Assembly (NCBI GenBank): GCA_964304625.1
Contig: OZ199839.1
Location: 5,270,001 to 5,334,000, forward strand
Source of the DNA: Kudoa neothunni
Lineage: Eukaryota; Cnidaria
Length of the DNA: 64,000 nucleotides
Reading direction: 5' to 3'
Below, in pieces: positions 35,242 through 48,200 of this stretch (position 1 is its first letter; each line of letters starts with the position of its first letter). Both the position numbers and the translations under genes were made by a program. The notes beneath the pieces are model-generated. The model worked only from the letters and a program-made list of their open reading frames with translations, was not told where the DNA came from and made no database searches.

Positions 35242-36279
35242 TCAACTAAATAACTTTCCCAAATTACTCACGGCTGTATCCTGACCGATCAACGGCTGGT
35301 TATTTTCCCTTTCTGCAATCGGAATTGAATCTAAATGTTTCTTTTGGTTTTCAGCATTTTCCAATCCGTAAGTTGTAATATTGATAGTGCTTTTATTCAT
35401 TGTTTCATTTTTGGTGCTGGGGTTCGAGTAAGTGACTGTTCCTAAATTAGGATTAGTAAATTGGGTCGTAATTGATTGATCACCCTTAGAAATTGTATGA
35501 CTTCTTGAAACAGTAATTGTTTTATAGATTGGGAATGAAACACTGACACTAACATTAATTTGATTATCCAAGTAGAGTCGGTTTTGATTGACGTCTTCAG
35601 CAATGAACGTAATCACCGCCGAAAGTGGGATATAGAGATCTATTGTGCCAATACTTTGTGAAGGAAACATAGTTGTAATGTTAAGGATTCCGTCCAAACT
35701 TTTAATGATTATATCCCCGTCAATACTGTTATAGAATTTGACAGTTAGATGGTAAAGTTGGGGATAATTCCAGAGCAAAATATCGGGGACAATTTGACTT
35801 TTTGAAGATGAAATATTGGAATTTATATTTCCCATAAGAGAATTAAAGTGATTGATCCAATCTTGACCTTTAAAAATTATTAAAACGGTTGATATCAACA
35901 AATAAATACCTAATTCATGGATCACAACCGGGAGAGTAGATCCAGTTAGGTTGTTGATCTCTCCGAGTTTCCATTCGGCGAGGCCGTTAATTAGAATTGT
36001 TTTTTCCATTTCACCATCTCGCGCCGATGCTGTAAACATCAATCGATGATCCGAAGTGACGTTAACTCCAAGTTGTAAATCGGTGGCTACGTTATGTTTT
36101 TCTACCTCGGATTTCATACCCACTTTAAAATTTGTTCCTGTGATCTCACGTAATACCACATCAAGTGGTGTCATCAATTTGATTCTCAACGTCAAATCGT
36201 AAAATGATTTGGTTTTATTATCGATAGGTAAGGCGATAGATGCATTATATGATTTTACTTGATTTTGAATTTCAACCAA
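35242..36279 (-). other. C-terminal block of the mosaic gene
   Basis: A 345-codon frame that contains a 44-bp in-frame intron (HELG then QDWINHF). Long amphipathic beta-strands (YDLTLRIKLMTPLDVVL, HRLMFTASARDGEM) are followed by a Ser/Thr/Asn-rich tail. The strand pattern is slightly like the BPI/LBP lipid-binding fold, but I cannot support that firmly. Stop at 35242. Confidence 0.4.
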
Positions 36280-39200
36280 ATTGTTGTATACTTCTTCCCA
36301 GCTGGGGTCATCTAGAGAAATAAATATTATCAGTAATTAGGATCAACTTCCGCACCTTTTCTGTGAATAACTGCTACTCTAGCCACTTTGGGGATATTAG
36401 TATCGGTCAAATTTTGAATATTACCAGTAATGTCAAACGTCGTGCGATTATTAATTAAGTAGGTTTGATTGGTGGGGCTGGATGGCGAGAAAATTATAGA
36501 TTTTGGGGGCTGTGTATTTTCTATCTTTATTTTGACTATTTCGTTCGAATTGATAATAAAATCAATCATAACATCGTTTTTGTCGAGTATTTTAACATTT
36601 TCATCTACCAAATTAGCCATAATCACTTCTATTTTTTTCTTCGAATTGACTTCATAATCGGGTTGTACACCGTACAATTTATGTAACAATACATTTTTTG
36701 GTCTTTTCCAATCAGTTTCTATTAAAAGTCACAAGAATAAAATACAAATGTTTATTACCTTTGTTATGAAGTATTAGTATAGTTTCATTTGCTCTAGGTA
36801 TCGAGTTAATTATCAAAAGAGTGTGACCATTGATGAGCACCCTTTCACCAAGGGTTTTATCCGCGTAATCGCCCTCCAGAGCAACAAGAGCAGTTGGATA
36901 CTGTAAGGCGTGTTTGGGTTTCCATATGACTGTAGCATAAGGTCCAACCTTGAATGAATTGGCTACGTCATACACTTTGATTATGGTAACATTTTTAGGA
37001 GATGAATTTTTCAGAATAAAATAGACAGGATGTGGCTGTTGAGTTGTGTTATTTTTATTAGTTAAATCTGTTGGCGTTTTCACAATTTTAGTTTCTGACA
37101 CCAAGCACGATTTCAAATCGTCATTCCAAGCTGAGTTTGTAGGGCATCTTTCTCGCCTAGCAATACCCTCTTGACAACTGATAAATTTAGTCTTATCATT
37201 TGGATCAGGGAATAACCCTTCTTTCTTTGGACAGAACACTAATAGCTTAATCAGAAATTTACAAATGATATTTAAAGTTACATGGTGTTGTTATAATCAC
37301 GTTAGTGACTATTGATTGATCTTCTTCAGCATTTACCACAATCGACCAATCATTGTTCAGCAGGTATTCTTTGTCTGAAGTGAGACCAAAAGCTTTAAAG
37401 ACAATCGGATAAGTTGTGACAACTCCTTTCTCTTCTAATCTCAACTCAAGAATCAATCCTGCATTTATGAGATATCCTTCCGAATGATGTTCTCCTCGAT
37501 CAGGTTTGATAAGAATATCTTGTCCAGCTCTATTTTGGAAATTGACACTGATAAACCGAGTGCTTGATGGACTCTTATCTATAAAATGACTCAAACAACA
37601 TTTTCCAATCACAATGTCTTACTGTGGTTGTTATAAAACAAAAAGTAGTCCATCAGCTCATTTTCATTATAAGCGAGCTCGCTCAACGCAAGTTGTTTGA
37701 TGAAAAATTTACCATAGGTACCTGAACTCTCAACGACGGGTCTTCCAATGATGAATGTAGTATTGCTGTATGATGCGCTACCTTGAAGATCGGATGACTT
37801 GTCAACCTGTTTGAAATCGTTGCCATTTATCATCATGCTTAGTTTTCCACCATTATGTGGATCCCAAGTCACAGCAACCATAATCCATTCTCCAATGATT
37901 AAACGAGTTTCAATTTTCCAGACCTTTCTATTCTGCGACACTTCTGCCAACAGTCTTCCTCCCAAGTAGAATAACGAAAAACCTTTACCATTATGTCCAC
38001 CAGTGTCGAGAATAAAGTGAGGATTGTTGTCGTCATTCACAACCTCATTCAAACGTATGGTTATGACCAAAGTGAATCCTTTTTCGCAAAACAAAGGCTG
38101 AGTTAAACACTCCAATTCTAGAATCACAATAACTCATCACATTTAATCTATAAAATCTCACCTTTGAATTTATCAATATTAAGGTACGCTGATGCACCGT
38201 CAAGGGACAAAGATTGATTGACAGTTGCTGCAGCTTGACTTTCAATCACATTACCAAATACTGTGATTTCAGGTAAAGAATTTTCAACTTTTCTTCCATC
38301 GGCACTTAGCGACAAAAATCTCCAGAACTGTTGCATTTCCATTATTTTTGCTATATTATGTTATTTTGGTAATCTGTCACAAAAATGCAATTACATGGAG
38401 CTGACAATATAACGTTAAAATATTCGTTGTATTCGTTGTTGTCTAACGAGATCTTGATTGGTGACGGTTGGTTGTTGATATAGAGGGGAGTGTTCAGTTC
38501 TGAATCGGTTGCCGAAATAACCACATATATGCTTTGAGGAATTTGGACATGTTTCTCCTTGAATATTTCGTCGTTTGTCCTATTCATATCAACCAATGTG
38601 AGTATATCTCCTCGAGTGTTGGCGGGGATTAGAACTTTATTTGGATAGTTTCCATTTGTGCTGACTTCTAATTTGATGGCACGCTCGAGTTGATTGAATA
38701 ATCGTAGCAAATTAAACTGGGCTTTAGCTCGCTCTAAATTAAATTGATATGAAGAAAATGATTATATTTATGAGTAAAATAAATTTTTATTTATATTAAC
38801 ATTTTATTTTATAACTTCTTCATATATATATATATATATATATATAAATTATAAATAAATCAACAATTTGATACAACAAGATACATGTAAGTTTTAAAAT
38901 ATACTTGGATCTGACAGTTGTAGGTAGGTCATTGTGGCTTCTTGTTGATTAAAGTATTTGTCGAAAATTGTCAAATAAACCATGATAAATTTGCTGTAGG
39001 TTACACTGTTACCATTGACATTTCTTCCAATCAACAGGTTTGGATTGATATCAAGATCTTGAGTTGAGAAAAGCATTTCTCCATTGTGTTCGGACGAGAC
39101 CAATACCCCATCCATATGTAAATAGAGGCCACTTTCTGGTTGCCAAGATGCAATCACGGTAAAAAATTTATCCAGTGGATGTCGTGCGGTGATGAGCCAA

Positions 39201-42200
39201 GTTTTGGAGCTGGTAGTTACTTGGAAATGAATTTTGCCACCCTCTGCAGTTAAAGTGACACCCGTTGAGCTACCTCCATGTCCACCGGAGTCAATGATGT
39301 ATTTTCGATTGGCTTGAGTATATTCTGAAGTGGGGATTGCTAACCTCAAGGCTATAGTGAATCCTTTCGAACAGACAGTTGGTTCAATAACACAGTTGGA
39401 GCCGGTCAAATGGATCCCGGCCCAGGACTCGTTCCCACTAAACATCACTCCAATACTTTTATTGTTATTGTCTTTGTAGTCGGATAGAGAACCATGGACA
39501 ACAATCGAGGGTTCATCTTTTATTGTCCCTTCATTATTAAGCCCAAGAAAGACGTATGAAGATTTAGGCAGAGATGGCAAATCTAATGATGAATTAGAAA
39601 CTAAAAATAAACCGTGAATATGATACGAGGAGGGGTGATTTTGATATGTGTGGCGGGCCTGTCTTGACTTAGAGTGAATTCGACTTGGCCTAGAGTTCCA
39701 TTTAACAAAAGTGGATACTGCGTTAGATTCTCTTGAGCAATCAATATAATGGGTAGCATTGTTTGTTTGTTGACTGAACTTTCCTGATTTATTTCAAGTA
39801 TGCCTTTGGGTTCAATGAGGTAGGTTTTATCGTTGACAACAGTTTTAACTGAAAGATCTAATGTGTTATCCAAAAGCAAACTGTAAAGTCTATGTGAAGT
39901 TGTTTCATTGGTGGTTTGGTTGTTCAAATAGTTGGGAATATTTAAATCAATGCTGTCCACTGAGAAGTATATATTCTTCGAATAGGTTGTGTTCAGATTT
40001 ATAGAGTAAATCGCAGTTCCATTTAAAAAGACATTGCGTTGTTGAGTATCATATGTGGTAGCTTTAAAAGATATAGAATCACTTTCGAATGGTTGATTCA
40101 CCACATAGTTAACATCCTCCTTGATATTGAGGCTGGAATTTGGTTCAATGTAAGCCTGACCCCTTGTAGTATTTTCACCCATCCCAGCAAACCATTCAAT
40201 TATTACAGCTTGTTGCAACTTGTTTTTCACTATCACTTGATCAAAGTTGTGTTTTGGGTTGGACACTAAAAACAAATCAATATAAATTAAAAATATCTCA
40301 AATTGAATACTTTTTCCAACATTGGCGATGACATTCGTTGTGAAATTGAATTTTAAATATGTTTGATTATTTATCAAATAAAGGTTGCCAAAGTTGTCAA
40401 AAATAGTAAGAGTTTTTTGGCCGAAACAATTGGCGCCACAACCAATAAGAATTGGTTGATTGCTCTGGGGTTTGATAACAGAAAAATGTTCGTAGAATTG
40501 GTCGTATTGGTGATTTACAAACAAAAACAAGGTGGAGTTATTTGTTGTGGGGCTAAATCGAACCGTTGCAGTGTAGTTGATGTATGAAGTAGGGAGATTG
40601 GTAAAATTTTCGTCTTGGACTGTTCCAATGACACCACCCACCGACATAACTATCCATTTTATATCATTCAACGATTCGGTCATGGATTTTTGGATAGTCT
40701 TGGAGGATATTACAACTTTTTTCAGTTTGTTATTGATAGACCACAATTCTTTGTTGCTGTTGGTGTTGGTTGCCCAAATAGTGATGGGTTTGGTATCCAT
40801 TCTAGACAATCTCATCACCAAGTCGATTTGATTTTCATTGAAGAAAGAAGCATTTTTCTTTTCATTTTTGTACTCCCAATAGAAGTTGATGTTTGGTCTT
40901 TGATATATGTTGGCTAATCTTATTCCAAAGTAATGAGTTGTGGCTAAGATCAACATAAAGGGATAAAAGTTATTGAATATAAATTACGCTTATTTCCAAG
41001 GTGAAGTAGAATTTTGGTATTATTTTCTAATGGTTTAATCCCAAATCTATAGGTACCATTGACGGTAACAGGAACCCCGCCTACAGTGGTTGTAGCTTTT
41101 GCTACAATGATTTCACTGGAGTAGGACTTGGTGTAGTTGTATGTGAGAGAGGAGTATGGTTCAATATTGACACTTTCGTAGTAGGAATTGTTCCAATTTA
41201 GGTATAGCGTAACTTTTTCAGTCGGAAGGAAGTTGTATACTTTGATTTCGGTGTTTATCGACTCCACATATTCTTCGTAGTTTTGGGGTTGGGATTCGGT
41301 TGAGGAAATCAAAAGCGTATTGGTATAATTGGATGTTTTCTCTAACGAAGCGATAATATGTGAGCTGTTTCGACCATTAATAAATAGATCGTTTTCGTAG
41401 TAGGCATCGTAAGCTTTTACAGCAAACACTGGCAAAGTTATTGGCGATTTTATGCGGTAATGAATTCGAACTTCATTGCCAGGAGTTACCAATGGCTCTG
41501 GTAAACCCACTCTCCACTCTACCGTAGCTGGACTTTCACCAACATTTGTTATTTTGAGGTTGAGATTGTAAATTGGATAGTCACTTTTGTAATTGTAACT
41601 CAGAATACGCGACACAGGCACATATTCAATGAAAGTGTTATTGTTTAGGAATGGCAACGTTGTATATTGCTTCCAGATGCCATCTGGAACTTTCTTTAGC
41701 ATCAATTTAATGGGATCACTTATGTAGTCATTAGGCAATATAATTTTTCGATAGAACGATATAAGATTCGTAGGGTCAAGAATCAGAGTTTTTTGAGGCA
41801 ACAATTGGTGGTCAATTTTAAGCTGAATACTTTCAGTAGGATTCATATTGGCCACAATAAAATTGAGGTATTGTTTGTGTTCGATCTGGTAATCTAAATG
41901 TGTGTCAATAACATTTAATATGATACGGTCGCAGAAGTAAAAATACTTGACATATTTCTTGAAATAAAAAGAATAACATATTCGAATTGTGAGGTACTGA
42001 GCTTGACAATGTGTTCTTTCAGGCCATTCATGTAGAGAGGAGATTGTTTGGAGCGAGCTTTGACAATTATCGGAGACGGTCTATTATTTAGAGAGACGAA
42101 CGAATATTTTAAGGTTTTTTTGGTGAGATTTCCTGGAATTTCTTCCAACGAACTGAGAAGTGTGCCGTCTTTGGTAAACGAAACAAATGCTGTCACATTT

Positions 42201-45200
42201 TCCTGATTGATCACTGTGATTTGGGCGTAGAATCTTTTCATGGCATTAGTTTTTGCTAAATAATCCATCTATTAAGCAAGAACTATTCCAATTAACAATT
42301 ACCATGTCCAATGTGTATCTTAAGAGTTTTCTTAATAAGATCCAACTGAAGAGTCAAATGTTTTGAATCACGCAATATCATTGGTTTTCCAGTGTGTAAG
42401 TTTTTTGCGCTCAATGAAATAACTCCAGAGTTCACAATATCGGCATTATTGATTGAGATAACTCTACTTGAGTTTTGATTGACAACAATGTTGCCACGTT
42501 GCCATGTTTGGTTGGATTCTAGAAGTATTTCCCAATTGACCAATACCACACTATCAACATCGTTCACAAGAGTGATGTTGATTGGGTTGAATTCCAGGTT
42601 GGAGTAATTTAAAAATCTGGATTGGTTAGTCTCATGAAATACTTCATCCGCACAAACTTTGGTTTCAAAATTGGATGCTATCAAAATTTCTCCACATTCC
42701 ATTCCTCCATTTTTAGGGGGTGGATTATTACAGAAACGACTCCTCGATTTAATTGTTTGAGGTTTTGTTTGATTAGCACTTTCTGTAGCCGTTCTATCTA
42801 TGTAGCATTCACTCCATTCGCTCCATTCCGAATATCCACCGTGAACTATTTCCAATGCAACTCAATTAAAAATGTTACCATTAACTAACTGTTTACTTTC
42901 AGGTGGGCAAACACTTTCGCCTCCAATCGAGTATATTATATTTGATATCTTTCAAATCATTCTCGAAGTCGTCGTAACTTTTTTTGGAAGTAAGTACGAG
43001 ATCAATAACTGGTGAATTTTCAGATTCGTAACAGACAAATGGTGCTTGTTTTTCTCCGTTGATATCAATATCACACATGGAATCGTAAAACCTTCCATGC
43101 ACACAAGAATAGATAGATATGTTACGAATTATCGAAGAGATATTTGAGACGTAGTTAAAGGTTAGTTGAATTAATCGACTTTGGTTATTTTTGAGTGTTG
43201 CCATCAACGAATCATCCCTCCAAAATACATCCACGGTATATGGAAGTGTGTTGTATACGTTAAGGATTGAATGGCATGTGTGATATGAATTGTCGCCATA
43301 GTTAGAGTTAGAGCTAGAAACATAACTGAAATTTGTTTTTTCAGTAATAGAAAGTATATTGGTGGCATTTAAACTTGAAATCATCGGCTCTATATAGTAG
43401 GCAGGAGAGTTTTCAATATATAATGGAGTTCCATGGTTGTTAGAGTTGGAAGCAACGGCGACAAAGTCTATTTTTCGAGTAGCATAGAATCTTGTTTTCC
43501 AATTCTCATAACCGTGAGCTATCAAATATTGGACAGGGGTGGTTTCAAGAAAATTCACCGTAACATTTACAGCATAATCCAATGTATTGAATAAAATGTA
43601 GTCGTAATCAAAATCTCTTATTGGTGGTTTCTCTTTATTGTGATCTATGCTCTCATTATAAACAATTTTTTAACAATAAACCATCTCACCTGGTTGAGAA
43701 ATAATCATAATGACAAAATCATTAGGAACGTATGAGATTGGAGACTCAAACGACAAACGACCATTCACAAAAAGTTGTTTTAGAGAGTTTTTCTCAAATG
43801 CTTTGAATCCAATCGATAGTGGCATCGATATAGAATGAATCACATTGAATAATGTTGAACGATTGTGTGCCCTCACTTCAAACGCTTTCTTTTCCTCCCC
43901 CATATCATAATACACTATGATATCATCGTTTAGGGGGTTAATAATTTCAGCGTTCAAATAATATTGTTCTATTTCGGTTTGGTTCATCTCATCAAACACA
44001 TCAACGTTTCTGGTGTAGTTTTTGAACTTGTAACGTATCCATAACGAGACACCGAAAATTAAATCAAAATTGGTTGCTTTGTACGGTTCTAGAAGACCGC
44101 TGGTGCTAGCCAGTGTGCCGTAGGGGTCACTTTTGGGGTCTAGCGAGGTAGTCACGAATAAATCACTTCCATCATTGAGAACATAAGGAATTCTTTGGTT
44201 AATGTTGCTTTCGTTATTCCAATCACCAAATTTCTCGTGTAAAACAATTTTGGAGGAGTTGTTTTCGTTGTTGTCGGTAAAATTCCAAATTCCTCCCTCC
44301 ATATAGTCACCCTTGTTTACAACAATCATGTATTGTTTTTCAATGAGAGAGACATCAGATGTAAACTCGATAAATCTGCCGATAACAGAAAAGGAGGAAT
44401 TCAGACCAGGAATGTTGGCGTTTCTGTAATTTATTAATATTACAAACTATTGATATAATCGTCAAAATATTAAATATAATTATTATTTTATTCTGTACTA
44501 TTTAATTTTAATTAAGAATAAAAGTTTGAAGGCGTTGAAAATATTATGTTTATAGTTTATCAATTTTGTTATTTTTTACGACCTACTTCTAAATGATTGC
44601 CCCTTGGTTAATAGTTTGAAAAATTAATGCAAATACTTTTATGGTTATTTTTGCTAATTATTAAAAGTCTAACTAATCCGAAAAGTATATTCAAACTATT
44701 TTTAAAGATTATATAGAAACTTCATTAAAAATATAAGAAAAATATATCTAAAAATAATTTGTGTCTTTATATCTGATATGATAAAATTCGTAATTTTAAT
44801 ATTAGAATATAAATAATACTTTGCGGGAAAACAAATAGATTTGAGTATCATTTGGTTGGAACATTTATTGATGTGATATTTAAGTTCAGTATTTATTATT
44901 ATAATTTGAGATATTACAGTTATATTAATTATTTAAAAAAAAATACATATTCTTATATAGATATATTCACAAATTATCCACAAAATTTAATCGTTTTATA
45001 CTGGTAATAAAATTGTCTCATTTTTGCATATTTTCGAGCATAGAAACCAGATAAAGAGTGTAACAGTCATATAATCAACATTTTTATTTTCTTTATCATT
45101 TTAGGTCTCGGATATTTAATTAATTAAATAATGATAAATTATTTTATATTAAGTTAATCCTTTGAATACTGACTTTTTTCAACTACTTATAAGTATCTCC

Positions 45201-48200
45201 TTAAAAACTTTGTCCGCATCTATATACTCACTCTTCATAAATAATTTAATATTTAAGCTTTATATTTTCAAGCGCAAAGTTTAATTTATTAACCAAATAA
45301 TCTCAATATTCTAATTCGATTGATTTTGATAAAGTCGGGCATGGGTGAGCAAATAACCACAAATTTAAATGAGCTCTAATTTTTAACACTTAGGAAATTA
45401 ATTAAATCTAATAAAAATTGTTTAGATTTAAAAAAAACTGTAAGTATTCAAAATATCAGCGCATGTCCTAGATGCGCGTGCGTAGTTTAAAAATATTCGA
45501 TAAAAATCCCCATGTTACAATCTTCGTCAAAATTACTTCTACTTGAATTTTATCAAAAATTCGAAAAAAATATTTGATAATTTTAAAATCAACGTTTTTT
45601 GAAATATGTCTATTTTATTAAGTCAAATAAAAGTCTTCTTCCAGCAGGAAAATAAAATTCAATCAGTTTTTAAATATTACACTTTACTACGTCTCAACTG
45701 AATGCGCTAAATTATATTTTTTGAAGCTAGCATACAAATAAAACATTACTTTTTAGATATTAAATTTTTTGAATCAATTAAAAAGTTTGTTATTAACAAT
45801 GTGATAATTAAAATTTTATTTTAATTTTACAATTATTTTGTGAGAATGCGCTTGTATATAATAGATATTCCAGCTCATGTCGTCATACTGAGTTTAACTG
45901 AATAAATATTGCATTATATTTTGATTGACAAAATAAACCATTAAAAATGTGAAGAATATTTAAAAACACTTTTTTATTCGAATAATCTTAATTTTAAGAG
46001 TTGGAAGATGATATAAATTAATAATACTATTTTTAAATAAACTAAGATAAAATAACTTTAATGTTAGCAGTTTATACGAAATATTACCCAAAATTAATAT
46101 ATTTATTATTAAATATTAATACAATTATCTCAAAAAAAACAGTGTTAGTTTTATATTTTCAAATAAATTAATATAGAAAGTTTATTGTGATTCGCATATC
46201 AATATCCGTGGAGGATATACTATGCATCACTTAATATAAGTTGGATTAATATTTTTTACGTAAGCAACGTAAATATATTTCTTCTTTAAATGTTAAGTGG
46301 TATTATGATCAAATAAAAACTGGTTGAGATGTTTAATTTAAATAATTTAAGTGAGTAAAATACCTTTCTAAAACCTGAGCACTGGACCAACCGTCACCAT
46401 TGATACTGTTGAACACAAGTTCCCATCCGCCTCCACCAGTGTTCATATCACAATAAACATTCGACTTGGATATTGTTGAATTGTCCGTGATAAAGTCGGT
46501 ACCATCCGAATTTAATGCGGTAATTGCTTCATAAATTCCGGTTCTATGTCGAGAACAGCGACTTTTATATTCAAAACAGGACCTTATGGGATAAAGGGGA
46601 ACTTTGGTGATATCTTATTAAATAAATTCGAATTATAATCAAATAAATTAATAGCCTAATACTTTTGGAGGATGTTTGATTGGCAGAGGGTTCGGTGTTG
46701 TTAGCATTTATAGGTGGTGGACAGTTATCGTTACATTTAGTATTCGAAACGTTTGCGAATGTATTAATTGTATCAGAACATTTTTGGAAAAGTTCGTTTA
46801 TCGAAGTATGTGTGAGTATCTCGCTGTAGACGAACAATTCATCGAGATAAGTGCGATCATTTTGCTGATTCTTGTTCTTGTTGATCAAGTTTCCAACTGT
46901 TATTTCTTTGATAGGAATAAGTTGTTGATTAGGAGTTTGATGCATTGAGCACGATTTTTTTATATCGCCGTCTTGGTAGAGTTTTATTTTACCCGCAATC
47001 GAATCAAAAGTGATGACTATATGAGTCCAGTAGTTGTGAGTAGATTGATTATTTAATTCATCGGAACAGGTTATGGTTTGATTAACTGAAAAAATGTTTG
47101 CGTACATCTGATTGTTTTTCAGGTAGAATAGGGGACTGGGTTCGTTGTGTTGGTTCCTAGCCCATAACACGTTAACGGGCTGATTCGGTGTTAGTGAAAC
47201 GCTATTTGGATCATTGTACACCCAAAATGCTAGTGTTAATTGTTTTCGTTGCTTCCCTGCTATTGTGCGGGAAGCTGTGGGCAGTTGTTTGCTGATAGGA
47301 TCGGACAAATCATGAGCTTCTCCACAATAAATGTCATCGCTGTATATATGGTCTCGTTTGCTAACATTATTTAATTGATACTTATTAAAACTCAGATGGA
47401 GTAACGGCTTGTGTAGACTGAAATTGTCGTCCGAGCTTGATACTACACAAATATCATTAATATCATTAACTGAGAATAAATTCAACCAACAAAAATCATT
47501 ACTTCCATAAGCATGAGTTATAATCAAGGAATTATTGATAATACCAATATTACCAAAGCTTTTATGAGTTTGAAAAAACTCAAACAATGGTTTGAATGGG
47601 TCCTCTAGTTCTTTTTTTAATAAAATCGCCAAGTCAATTACGATTATGCTAGTTTCATTTTGATTTTCGGTCTTGGTTCGAGCTAGACAATCTCTCCAAT
47701 CCAATAAGGAGTCCATGATTTGACCATCGTAGGTTTTGTTTAGCTAATGTTAGGAGTGAAAATATCGACAAAGTCAAAACATTACCTCTACCATTAAATT
47801 ATTGGTTTCATTCATAACCCAACCGTCATCAGTTGTATTCTCGGTGCTATTGGTAGCCAACCCGAAGCTCACCATAAATAATTTGCAGGGACAATTTTCT
47901 AATCGAATAGGCTAAAACTTTTTCAACTCTATAACTACAAATTACGTTCAGGACAGCCTTGTTTGTTCGGCCCAACGGCTTCCATAATCTCATCGTAACA
48001 ACAACCATACGTTGAATCCTTGCAATTGATCGACATTGGAATGTCCATTCGACTACAGATGTCCATTAGTTTATCTTGATCTCCACCTTAAAAATCAAAG
48101 TTGAAGTTTTTCTATGGAAATCTGTTACTTTTTAAATTCTCCAACTTCCATGACTCGGACAACACTACCACAGGCGCCATTCTATGGTTGTGGGTTTCTT

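Noticed and set aside
35816-35940. Hydrophobic segment LLISTVLIIF as a transmembrane anchor
   Set aside because: It is the translation of a 44-bp in-frame intron (GTATTT..AAAG), not protein.
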